The position numbers were made by a program, and so were the translations under genes. 64,000 nt of DNA, taken from the NCBI GenBank assembly GCA_963921825.1, contig OY997591.1:35361825-35425824 (forward strand), given 5' to 3'. Within the stretch, counting starts at the first letter, position 1; each line of letters opens with the position of its first letter. This DNA comes from Erodium maritimum. Its lineage: Eukaryota > Streptophyta > Magnoliopsida > Geraniales > Geraniaceae. Positions 22,875 through 32,420 of this stretch are shown piece by piece. The notes below the pieces were generated by a model that worked only from the letters and a program-made list of their open reading frames with translations, did not search any database and was not told the origin of the DNA.

Positions 22875-24561
22875 TGTTAGTCTTAGTGCCCGTAGTTCAA
22901 TCCTAAATGTCCAAATGTATATATCATCGTTAGCAATAAAATTAAAGCGGCTTTATATTACTTATGTGTTGGAGTAATATATCGATGTGTGCTCTGATCT
23001 ATGCCCACCATGCGAATAGAACCATAGATCGAGATAGATCACACTCGATGGGTCCCTAGTCAACAAAGCTTCACTAGAAGCGACTAGTATGAAAGATGGC
23101 TCTTTATGGCTTACGTTCTGTTAGTCATTGGAATGGGATTTCGGAGTCTGATCATAAATATCATGTGGGACATGATATTGGACGACCCGCCCTGAATATG
23201 TGCCATAGATTAAGTCATGAACATATTCAGATTGTAGCTTGTCATGTATCCTTAGACCAAGGAGTCTTTGTGATCGCTATGTAGTAAACAACTGAGTTTG
23301 ACCTGAGCCTAACGTTGTCCGTAACAGGGCTTCCATAACGGCCAGGATTGGCTTGGGGACGGGCTACATGAGTGACACGAAAGACGGCTAAGGGATTTAT
23401 CCCTCATACTAAGGTATGGGAAAGATATCGGTTCTCGGCCGCTTGATCGAGAGTGACTGGAAGAATAGCATGGCCATGCACATGATACTGGGTATCATAT
23501 CTTCAGTCATCTCACATATCAAGGGACGGTGATTGAGAATAATAAGGATGACGGCTCTATGCCTTATCTCAATCAGGATATCGGAGATTAAAGGATAATG
23601 ACAGGGACGACGGAAAGGTTAGAATCGACAGGGTCGATTCGTTATGTAGTGTCAGGCAATACTAAAGTCTCGTTAGTTGCCACTTAGATAGGATCAAGTA
23701 AAATGGGATTTTACGTTGATCTATTGACATGCATAAACCTAAGGGTCACACCGGAGGATGAAACTCATTGACACAATTATGGAGAATGGCCAAAAGGGAG
23801 TTGTCTCGGGACATGACCAAAACTGGGTTTTGGGTCATGTGCCCGTAAGTGAATAGGACTTTACGGATCGAGACAAGGCTTGAAGTCTTGGGATTGATCG
23901 CGTCGTGTAATGTTGGACATTTCCGGTATGGAAGGCTTGGAGGCGATGAGCGAATCACAGGACCTCGTTGGAAATGGTCACGGGCCATGTTCCAAGAGGC
24001 CCATGAAAGGCCCATGCAACTAAGGCACATGGAACTAATTAATCAAGTCTTGATTAATTAGTACTAAGTAAGCAAGACAAGGATTAAGGTGTTGGTGATT
24101 CACCACCTAACCCAATCTTGTCTTGCCATACTTTGTCCTATTTACACCTTACATGTCACCATGCTTGTCCCATGCCTTTAGTTGGACAAGTATGGGGTTT
24201 GTTATGTTTAAGTAATCTTTTTTCAACATAACAAACACAAGACAAGAATAGGAAACACAACTTCTCTCTCCTCTCCATGGCAATTTCGGGTTTGGCTAGT
24301 TCCCACCTCTATTTTTGTGTTCTTGAGTCCACAAAGAGAAGAAGTACGTGGCTTTGATTCCCATGTGGATACGTAGGCATCTTGGAGACTCAAGCCAATT
24401 ATTCGTTACCCGGTGTTCTTGTTTTGGTAAGAATTAGTGCTAAATTTTTCTCTTGTGAATCCATTCTTTGTTAGTTGTTTCATGGTTTTAATCGTCTCTT
24501 GGTTTTCATTGATTTTCCGTTGCGAGTTGGTTCATCTCCAACCCTACCTCGAGACCCAACA
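22875..24561 (+). repeat. 3' LTR of C1b
   Basis: TGTTAGTCTTAGTGCCC...GACCCAACA. It differs from the 5' LTR at about 3% of sites. It is joined directly at its end to an inverted partial LTR copy. Confidence 0.94.
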
Positions 24562-24986
24562 CTCGCAGCGGAAAATCAATGAAAACCAAGAGACGATTAA
24601 AACCATGAAACAACTAACAAAGAATGGATTCACAAGAGAAAATATCAGCACTATTTCTTACCAAAACAAGAACATCGGGTAACAAATGATTTGGCTTAAG
24701 TATCTAAGACGCCTACGTATCCACATGGGAATCAAAGCCATGTAGTTCTTCTCTTTGAGAGCCATCTTTCATACTAGTCGCTTCTAGTGAAGCATTGTTG
24801 ACTAGGGACCCATCGAGTGTGATCTATCTCGATATATGGTTCTATTCGCATGGTGGGCATAGATCATAGCACACATAGATATATTACTCCAACGCATAAG
24901 TAGTATAAAGCCGCTTTAATTTTATTGCTAACAATGATATATACATTTGGACATTTAGGATTGAACTACAGGCACTAAGACTAACA
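24562..24986 (-). repeat. Inverted, shortened C1 LTR copy fused to C1b
   Basis: Starts CTCGCAGCGGAAAATC and ends GGCACTAAGACTAACA, i.e. a C1 LTR in reverse orientation, shortened to about 425 bp. It lacks the terminal ~35 bp, so it forms a fold-back with the 3' LTR of C1b around a loop of about 35 bp. It shares a rare variant (GTTACCC rather than GTTAACC) with the adjacent 3' LTR, which suggests that it was copied from that LTR. Confidence 0.85.
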
Positions 24987-25544
24987 AATTCATCATGTGT
25001 TGTGCACATGACTTTTTTTTCCAAAAAAATACCCAAAATATTCTAATTTAAAACCACATTAACCTAACCCTAGTTTAACTCTATCTCACACAACCCTAAA
25101 CCACGCACCTCCTTCTCTCCCTAGTAACGAAACACCTCCTTGAACCCATGCTCTCCTCCAAAAACAGTGTCGCTGAGCTCTACCAGATTTCATCGTCGTC
25201 AAGCTCCACTACATCTCGCCGTTGTCGAGCTCCAAGACGTTAACTTTATATCCTCTTCACTCTTCACTCCCACCGTGTACATCTCTCAATCGCTATCTCG
25301 GTTTCGCTCTCCAACTCGCATGCTCGAAATCGGACTCAAACGTTGTCTCTCAAGGGAGGAGAAGAAGAGGCACGGAGGTGGGGTTTAGGATTGAAGAATA
25401 AATTATAGGTATTAAAGAGACTTTCCTAATTTCATAAACACTAAAGTTGAGTTTTATAATGATCTTTGAATCTGTTTGGTTGCCTAGAAAATGCACGATA
25501 GTTGAGGTTTTTAATTATACTAGATAGTACCCAATAAACACTTT
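24987..25544. other. Non-element spacer with a short open frame, no gene recognised
   Basis: Opens with a TGTGTTGTGCACATGAC palindrome-like string and a poly-T run. A CT-rich stretch follows, with an 82-codon open frame (25140-25388, plus; MNPCSPPKTVSLSS...). I recognise no domain. The composition resembles a plant 5' leader, so it could be a host gene fragment, but nothing proves coding. Confidence 0.35.
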
Positions 25545-25556
25545 CATTGATTCGTT
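25545..25556. repeat. Target-site duplication, left copy, of the minus-strand LINE
   Basis: CATTGATTCGTT, repeated exactly at 26933-26944. It brackets the LINE fragment. Confidence 0.85.
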
Positions 25557-26932
25557 TTGTTTTTTATCAACATATTTTTGATTAAGAAAACCATATCTTC
25601 GAAAAGAAGATCTAGCCAAGAGATAAATCTATCCAAGCCAATATACAAATCAGTTCCAAAAGAACACCCAACAGAAAATTCACTACACACCCCACAAAGA
25701 GAACCTCTCTAAGAAAAGAGGACAACCCCTAGCAAGCAACAAGAACGCCCAACTGTTCTGTCTCTAACCCAAACACAAGAACACAGCCTAGCTTCTGCTT
25801 TAAGTCACTTTCTTCTTCATGCACTTGTCTCCAACAAGGAAAAGAGGTCGAGATTAGTCTGTCCAATAAAATCCACAGACCAGTAACTCCATAAAACAAG
25901 ACCCGAGGCAATGACATTAGTCTTGTGGATTACTATACTGAAAATCCTTCATCTGCAGTATCCAATAGCTCCAATCCAGCCTGATATTGAACAACTCGCA
26001 CTACACTCCTCCAATATAATTAAAAAAAAAGTGAAAAGAGTAGAAGCCAGGTTGGAAGGGGGAGGCCAGATCAAGTTGTTCCAAGATTGCTTGAGGAACA
26101 AGTAACCAAAACAAAACACTCACAAACCTAAAGGAAAAAAAGACTACCCACACTCAGCATTTCTAGTAGTTAAACCTAACTGTAGCCTATCCACACACAA
26201 AAGAAAATAAGTCCCAAGGATAAAACGACCTCACCACCTTACTCTCTCACTAGCCACCACTGACACCCCCCCCCCACCCCCACCCCACCACCACCACCAA
26301 GACACCTGATATTCGATAATCAATCTCAACATGATGCAGATCCTCTCTTGTTTCTGAAGCAAAGAATAGGAGAGGCTTTCCATTTCTCAAAACAGATTGG
26401 AGATATCTTGGCCAAAAGACTCCATTCCATACTAAAGGAGTAATTTTGAATCTTACTTAGAATTGCAGTAGGAGAAGTGGAGATATTGTTAAAAACCACA
26501 ACATTTCTTGCCAACTAGATATGCCAAAAGGTTATAAAACATAAATTCTCCACTGGTTTGGAGAAATTGTTGGACTGATCTCTGACCAAGAGTAAATAAA
26601 GCTGTGAATGTCACCTTGTAATGCTCCAGAAAAACCAGACCAATTTAACACACCAGACCAAACTTCCCAAGATCTCTTACAGTTCAGAAGTAGATGGTTA
26701 ATATCTTCAAAATCCCAACTACGGAAGGGGTAGAGAGTATCATTGAAATTCAGAGATAATCACCTAGCATCCAAGGATACTTTTGTAGGAATAGCACCAT
26801 GGCATGCTAGCTTGGCAAAAGCTGAGACTTTGGGTGGATGTATAGGGGACCATAACAAATTTTCCCATAGAAGATCTTGACTTTCTTAATCTTCTAAGAA
26901 GTTGTAAAACTTCTTCACTTTGAAGCCCCTTG
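25557..26932 (-). mobile_element. 5'-truncated L1-type LINE
   Basis: A 1.38-kb insert flanked by the exact 12-bp duplication CATTGATTCGTT. The A-rich 3' tail (minus strand GATAAAAAACAA) lies next to the left copy, as expected for target-primed reverse transcription. The high-coordinate end enters abruptly within ORF2, a typical 5' truncation. It holds the zinc-binding end of ORF2 and about 760 bp of 3' untranslated DNA with a (C)n tract near 26267-26278. Confidence 0.85.
26320..26932 (-). pseudogene. LINE ORF2 C-terminal fragment (zf-RVT)
   Basis: The minus-strand translation reads GFKVKKFYNFLED, a stop (TAA, complement of 26890-26892), then ESQDLLWENLLWSPIHPPKV and SAFAKLACHGAIPTKVSLDA. This is the reverse-transcriptase zinc-binding (zf-RVT) region at the C-terminus of plant LINE ORF2. 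Downstream, SWDFEDINHLLLNCKRSWEVW keeps the HLL..C..W spacing. There are several further stops. It lacks the endonuclease and RT domains, so it cannot mobilise anything. Confidence 0.82.
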
Positions 26933-26944
26933 CATTGATTCGTT
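26933..26944. repeat. Target-site duplication, right copy, of the minus-strand LINE
   Basis: CATTGATTCGTT, identical to 25545-25556. Confidence 0.85.
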
Positions 26945-27401
26945 AATTTGCACAGAACACAAACCAGACAATTAGAGCAATTTGGTATTAGGATATGATT
27001 TTCGTATGTTTAGGGATTATATGGGCGAGGTTGAGGAAACTAATTTTTATTGTAGAACGAAAAAATAAAACTATTTTTTAAATAAAACTGATCTTTTAAA
27101 ATTAAAATTTGATTTTTAATATTAAAAATAATTAAAGAATTAAATAAACAAATGGTATATTTGAAAATTTGAAAGATAATGAAAGGTATTGTTTTCATTT
27201 CACATATTTTTAATATTTAAAGACCCAATTGTATGGTTTTAAAATTTTGATGGGTGATCAAGGGTATTATGGACTTTTTAAACTATTTTGGACGAAAAAA
27301 TAACAAAAAGTTAATGTTAGGAACCAAATTAATAATATATGTATTAGGGTATCATAATGCAAGAAAGAAAAATTAAAGTATTATAATAAAAATAAATATT
27401 T
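26945..27401. other. AT-rich spacer, nothing recognised
   Basis: About 450 bp, AT-rich, without open frames of note. It is the target DNA of G1. Confidence 0.6.
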
Positions 27402-27406
27402 ATCAA
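27402..27406. repeat. Target-site duplication of G1, left copy
   Basis: ATCAA, matched by ATCAA at 38591-38595. Confidence 0.9.
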
Positions 27407-29110
27407 TGTAATAACCACTCCCGGTCAACGCCAGTCAAATCGGCAAAAAACAGGAAAATTTAAATTTTTTGGACAGACATTTAAATGAACTTAAATTTGA
27501 CCCCGAGGGTCATACCGGACTTAAGTTGACCCCGTTATCGACCAAAGTGAGTTCCGGGGGACTCAAGGCAACTTTCTGACCAATTTGGGAAAGGTTGACT
27601 TTTTGTTGGAAAAGTTAACCGAGCGACGTTTTGGTCCATTCGAGACCCGTTTTAAATCCAAAAAGCTTATTCGTCGTCACATCGGTCTTAGTTGAGCCGT
27701 TTCCTTGTAGCCCGTGAAGTTTCGTAATTTCTTGGAAAAAGTGCCCGTTCGGGGCCCGAAACGTCCGAATTTCGCAAATCTGAATAGAAAATATATAGAA
27801 GATATTTTCCAAAAAGATGTGGGACCCACTTGCCACATGTCCATTATATGGTGGTGTTAGGTTTTTGGACAAGACAAGGAAGACTACATCACATGGGGGG
27901 TTCGGCCATGTAGTTCAAAAAAGAGAAAAATAGGGTTTTTAGAAAGAGAAAGAAGAGAGAAGGAGAAGAGAGAAAAGAGAGAGAGTTTCTAGGGTTTGCC
28001 ACTATTCCCGATCATCAAACCGTTGGATCGTCTCAAAGATAGAAGAATCGAACTCCCATCGACATTCTCTACGGTGAGCATCTAACCGATTTTCGTTTTG
28101 TTAAGTTTGAAAGTTAGGGTTTGGGTTAAAACTATTAGTTTTTGGTTGAGTTGAGGTGTGGGGTTCGTTGGAGGTGTTTTGGAGCGAAGGGATGATCGTT
28201 TTCCGGCCACCGTGCACGGTGGCTGGCCGAACATGGGGTGGCTGGCCGGAGCTGAGGCCGGCCACCACCATGGTGAACCGGTCCCAAATGGCCCTAGCCA
28301 CCCATGGCCAAGGTTGGCCGGGTGGGGCCCACATGCCCGGGTGTCGGGTTTTCGTGTTCGGGTGGTTTAGGACGTTCCCCAAGTAGTTAATCCACACCTG
28401 GATCAAAATTTGGATTTAAAATTGTGAAAGTTGTAATTGACGGGTTTAGAAATTTTAAACGCGAATCAAATTACTCGGAAGTCGGAAATTGATTCCGTCG
28501 AGTGCATAGGAAGCCTTGAATTATTCTAAGACCGTTGAAACGAAAACGGGAATTTTCGGAGCCCCAGAAGGACGTTTTCCAATCCCGGGCAGATTCGCCG
28601 GGTCGGGCGAAACAGGCCTTTCCGGGTCCATTATCGACAATTTCGAGTAATTGGGAAGTTTGGGAGTGATCGAAATTGTCGGGGTTACTTTTGGGCGTCA
28701 AGTTTATTAAAATTATGTTTATGTCTGCGAACTTGAAAGTATTTAAATTTGTATTCTTATTAGATCGTGCCACCGACAGCAGAAAGGGAAAGCTAGGCGA
28801 GTGATCCAGATCACGCCGGAGCTTGTTTGTGAGCTTTTGGAGAAAGCATACGAGGTAGGAAAAAGTAACCGGATCTCGGCCCTGACTAGGGAAAGTTAAC
28901 AGTAGAAATGCATGTGACACTTGGGTGTCGTGGGTTAAGTAAGTTTATCGAATAATAGAAAGGCAGGCGACACCGGGTGGTGTCATATGATACGGGAACG
29001 TATCGAACAATAGAAATGCATGTGACACTTAGTAGTGTCGTAGGAGCAGTGAACTTTCGGTATTAGAATTACTGGAGGCATTTGGTTATGCCCGGAGGTT
29101 GATTGTTTAG

Positions 29111-29440
29111 TTTGTGTCTTGGGTGGCCATCAGGGCCCGTACTTTACTGGTTGTGTCTTGGGTGGCCATGAGAGCCCGTACTTTATAGTTGTGTCTTGGG
29201 TGGCCATGAGAGCCCGTACTTTACTGGTTGTGTCTTGGGTGGCCATGAGAGCCCGTACTTTACTGGTTGTGTCTTGGGTGGCCATGAGAGCCCGTACTTT
29301 AATGGTTCTGTCTTGGGTGGCCATGAGAGCCCGTGTTTTACCGTTGGTGTCTTGGGTGGCCATGAGTGCCCGTGGGGTTGTTGAACCCGTGTTTTACTGT
29401 CGGTGTCTTGGGTGGCCATGAGTGTCTGTGGAGTGTTAAG
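29111..29440 (+). repeat. 39-bp minisatellite in G1 5' LTR
   Basis: About six units of roughly 39 bp starting GTGTCTTGGGTGGCCATGAG, ending with two longer units like those at 8809-9215. The period is close to a multiple of three, which creates repetitive frames on both strands that are not genes. Confidence 0.92.
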
Positions 29441-29469
29441 CCGGTGTTGAACTTTGCTTGTGATTGTGA

Positions 29470-29680
29470 CTGATCCGACTTTGTGTTGGGAAAAATTGCG
29501 ACAGTTCGACCGCCTGATCCAACCGTCGCGTTGGGAAAAGGGCAATATGTCGACAGCCTATCCGATTGGGGTCGGGAAAAGTGCGACAGGTCGATAGCCT
29601 GATCCAACCGTCACGTTGGGAAAAGTGCGACAGGTCAGCCGCTTGATCCAACCGTCGCGTTGGGAAAAGGGCAGGGGGTT
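29470..29680 (+). repeat. ~43-bp tandem repeat in G1 5' LTR
   Basis: Units of GGGAAAAGTGCGACAGGTCG plus CCTGATCCAACCGTCGCGTT, about five imperfect copies. Homologous to 9256-9475. Confidence 0.85.
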
Positions 29681-29962
29681 ACTGAGCAGCTGCAGTGCGA
29701 TCCTTTGCGATCTTGTTCGGTATGCGATCCTTTGTGATCTTGGGTGTTGCGTGGTTATCTTTTGTGTCCATGGAAGAGGTCGTGATCGTTGTGTCGGGTC
29801 TACATTACGTGTCCGAGTGTTGAGTCGGTTGAGGAGTGTAACTGTTTGTGTGTCATTCGGGTTACTTGAGTTTGGGGATAGTAGTCCCCGATGTTGGGTT
29901 TGTTGTTGGTGTTACCGGCATGTTCTGCTAAGTATGCCGTAGTCAGTCTGTTATCCGTGGTG

Positions 29963-29978
29963 GTGAGCGAACGCTCAC
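29963..29978 (+). other. Conserved LTR palindrome in G1 5' LTR
   Basis: GTGAGCGAACGCTCAC, identical to 9761-9776, again followed by CCCCTAGCTGC and CAGGTACTGG. Confidence 0.7.
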
Positions 29979-30258
29979 CCCTAGCTGCTTTCCTACAGGT
30001 ACTGGTCGCGGGACGGATTAGGTGAGCTCTCGAAGCTTGAAGAGCTAGGAGCGGGAGTCCGGGTTTCCTTTTTGAGTCTAGCGACGTACGCCTTGTATTT
30101 TGTCCGCTTGTTGGGACGTACTTTTGAGTTGTAAATTATTATTTTGTTTAACTAAATAGTGGTTTTAAAGTGATTTATTTAAAAGGTTTGAAAATGTTTT
30201 ATTGTCTTAAACGTTCGCGTTCCGGGTTCGGTTCTACAAAATATGGGGCGTGACAGCT

Positions 30259-30270
30259 TGGTATCAGAGC
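30259..30270 (+). other. Primer-binding site of G1
   Basis: TGGTATCAGAGC, three bases after the 5' LTR, of initiator-methionine tRNA type. Confidence 0.92.
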
Positions 30271-30988
30271 TCGAGGTTTCACACCTCGGACTGTACGTCA
30301 ATTAGGTGGGAGAGTCGAGTCAGTTAAAGTCTCGTCGTGCGTTGGGTACGCAAGTCGGAAACCGTGTGTAGACCCGTAATGTCTTGAGTCTTGGTTGTTG
30401 TTGTGTGTATGTGCAATACGGTCATTACTGGCATACTGTTTGTGTGTGCTGCGTGAAACGTTTTTAAGCTGTCGCAACTCGACTCAGGGGGCCCATGTAG
30501 TCGAGCGTGACGGTGCTGATATCAAGTGGGTACAATGTAGTTCAGGGACGCCTGGACCGGGTTGTAAGTACGTGATGTCAGGAAATGAAGTTTTATAATG
30601 AAAGGGGTAAAGTTTCTAAATTGATTGGCCCTGTGGGCGTGTTTTGATTTTTGTTGGCCCGGTGGGTGTGGTTTGACTTTGGTTGGCCCGGTGGGTGTGG
30701 TTTGACTTTGGTTGGCCCGGTGGGAGTGTGTTGTGTTGTTGGCCTTGTCGGCTTATGGTTGAGGTTGAGTGACTTGTTTCGGTCAGTGAGTCGTTGTGCG
30801 GTCGTTTGAGCTTTCCTTTACGTATTATTATAATTGAAGTATTAATAGCGTGAGCGGTGTGACGTTTTAGTAACGAGTACGCTAGAGATAGACGTAGACC
30901 GTATGAACGCTAGTATTTTGAGCATGTCGTCGTTATATAAGTTCGCAAACTAAACGCTTGCGTGTATCCGTGCAGAGGATACCGACAC
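30271..30988 (+). other. G1 leader with 29-bp repeats
   Basis: Leader of about 0.7 kb between primer-binding site and gag. Near 30625-30745 it has four units of a 29-bp repeat (TTGGCCCGGTGGGTGTGGTT + TGACTTTGG). Just upstream of gag is ATCCGTGCAG (30966-30975), which recurs upstream of gag in G2 and could be a 3' splice site. Confidence 0.7.
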
Positions 30989-32420
30989 ATGGCTCGTGGC
31001 AGACGAGGACGATCAGCCGTGACACAGGCACGGGCACCGTGCTAGGCAGGAGGGGACGGTCGGCAGGGATACCAGGACGAATGCCCACCGTTGAGCCCCA
31101 TGAGTACGCGGAGGCCCAGGGTACTCCTGTCGGAGAGGACAGGAGGAGCGACGTGGGACCATCTACGAGCACGTCAAGCGTTCGGCCGGTCGCAGACCCT
31201 CCCACTACGACCGCCCTGGACGAGCTGAGTTTGGTGGCGATCATCGCAGTAGAGAGTCGGCATCGCCAGCTCTGGAGACAGCATATGTTCCAGCGAGGCC
31301 CATTCAGGCCGAAGGCCATACGGCCCGGACACTGCTAGACTTCCTGAAGCTGGGCATACCCATATTTGTCGGGGAGCCAAACCCGGACCTAGCCGAGAGG
31401 TGGCTGGAGCAGGTCACGCCGGACCTGGACACTTCAGGTATCGATGATGGTCGCTGCAGAATGTCCTTCGCAGCTAATCAGCTGAGTGACAGCGTCGGAC
31501 ACGAGTATGGTATCTTCCAGACGGTCTTTCTGGCGCAGTATTTCCCCGAGTCGGCTCGGTTGGACGACATCGGCAGTTCCTGGAACTGCAGCAGGATGGG
31601 ATGTCAGTGGCTGCATATGAGGCCAGATTCACGGCCTTGACCCGATTCGCGCCAGAAATGGTGGCGACAGAGCTGAACCGTTGCCTGCGGTTCGAGGGGG
31701 GCTGAGGCCGGTGATTCGGGACCGAGTTCTCGCCCTGAGGTTGCGGGAGTACTCAGAGTTCGTAGACACGGCAGCGACAGAGGAGCAGGGTCTCCGAGAT
31801 GTAGCCAGGACCCGTGAGGTTCGACAGCGGCCGACCAGTGGTGCGGGGCCGTCCGAGTTCCGAGATCCGAGGAGACAGAGGACCACGGGGTTCTTCAGAC
31901 CGTTGGCTCAGCAGGGCGGAGCGAGACAGATGGGGTCTGTGGCGTCAGTGGGGTCAGTCGCCTTAGAGAGGGGGCTGATATGCTTCACATGTGGGCAGCC
32001 AGGCCATATGCAGCGAGGGTGTCCGATGGGAGGAGGGCCCGCGGCGCTACCAGTGATCATCCGGACAAGCCAGGGTTCGGGGCCGAGGACCGACGAGCTT
32101 AGGTGTTTCCGGTGCGACCGGTTGGGGCACACTAGTACAAGGTGTCGTGAGCCGATTGGGGCAACATCAGTGCAGCGACCGCAACAGTCGCATACAATGC
32201 AGTTACCCAGAGGTCGCCTGCGTCAGGGTCAGCAGTCGAGGTTCTCACAGCCGTCCACGAGCGTGCCAGTTCCGAGACAGCAGCAGAGATCTGGGTATCC
32301 AGCAGTCAGTGCGCCGGGTCAGAGGCAGCAGGCGTCGCAGAGTAGAGTGTACGCAGTTACCGACTCCCGGGCCCCAGGATCCACTACCTACCGCGAGACC
32401 ATTCAGGGTACGTGTTTATT
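30989..32420 (+). pseudogene. G1 gag relic with two zinc knuckles
   Basis: Opens MARGRRGRSAV. The middle is a degraded retrotransposon gag (capsid-like) region. The C-terminal part carries two CCHC zinc knuckles, CFTCGQPGHMQRGC (about 31981) and CFRCDRLGHTSTRC (about 32104), for binding element RNA. A glutamine-, serine- and proline-rich linker to the protease follows. The family gag packages RNA into cytoplasmic particles; this copy is broken and not functional. Confidence 0.85.

Larger units (their letters stand above)
16112..24561 (+). mobile_element. Copia LTR retrotransposon C1b
   Basis: A plus-strand sister copy of C1a with all parts present: 5' LTR 16112-17799, primer-binding site, leader, gag, protease, integrase, RT, RNase H, polypurine tract and 3' LTR 22875-24561. 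The two LTRs differ at roughly 50 positions by eye (about 3%), so this copy is older than C1a. The coding region is broken in about ten places, largely in the same pattern as C1a. I could not find a target duplication: the left flank is CGAGG and the right flank is an inverted LTR fragment. The right end has therefore probably been rearranged. Confidence 0.93.
27407..30255 (+). repeat. 5' LTR of G1 (2,849 bp)
   Basis: TGTAATAACCACTCCCGG...GGGGCGTGACA. It contains a GA-rich tract near 27922-27990 (GAGAGA-type, promoter-like), the 39-bp minisatellite, the ~43-bp repeat and the conserved palindrome. It is paired with 35744-38590. Confidence 0.95.

Noticed and set aside
16107-24566. A target duplication for C1b.
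   Set aside because: CGAGG on the left does not match CTCGC after the 3' LTR or AATTC after the inverted fragment.
25140-25388. An 82-codon plus-strand frame as a host gene.
   Set aside because: No domain, low-complexity serine/arginine composition and a CT-rich leader-like context; kept only as a note in the spacer entry.
29119-29421. Open frames of about 60-140 codons with repeats such as VSWVAMRARTLL or SWPPKTQPVKYGL, on both strands.
   Set aside because: They are created by the LTR minisatellite, whose 39-bp unit is a multiple of three. The same happens at 37458-37760 and 37522-37941.
31629-32132. Minus-strand frames opposite G1 gag.
   Set aside because: Shadows of the GC-rich gag sequence, which has clear zinc knuckles on the plus strand.
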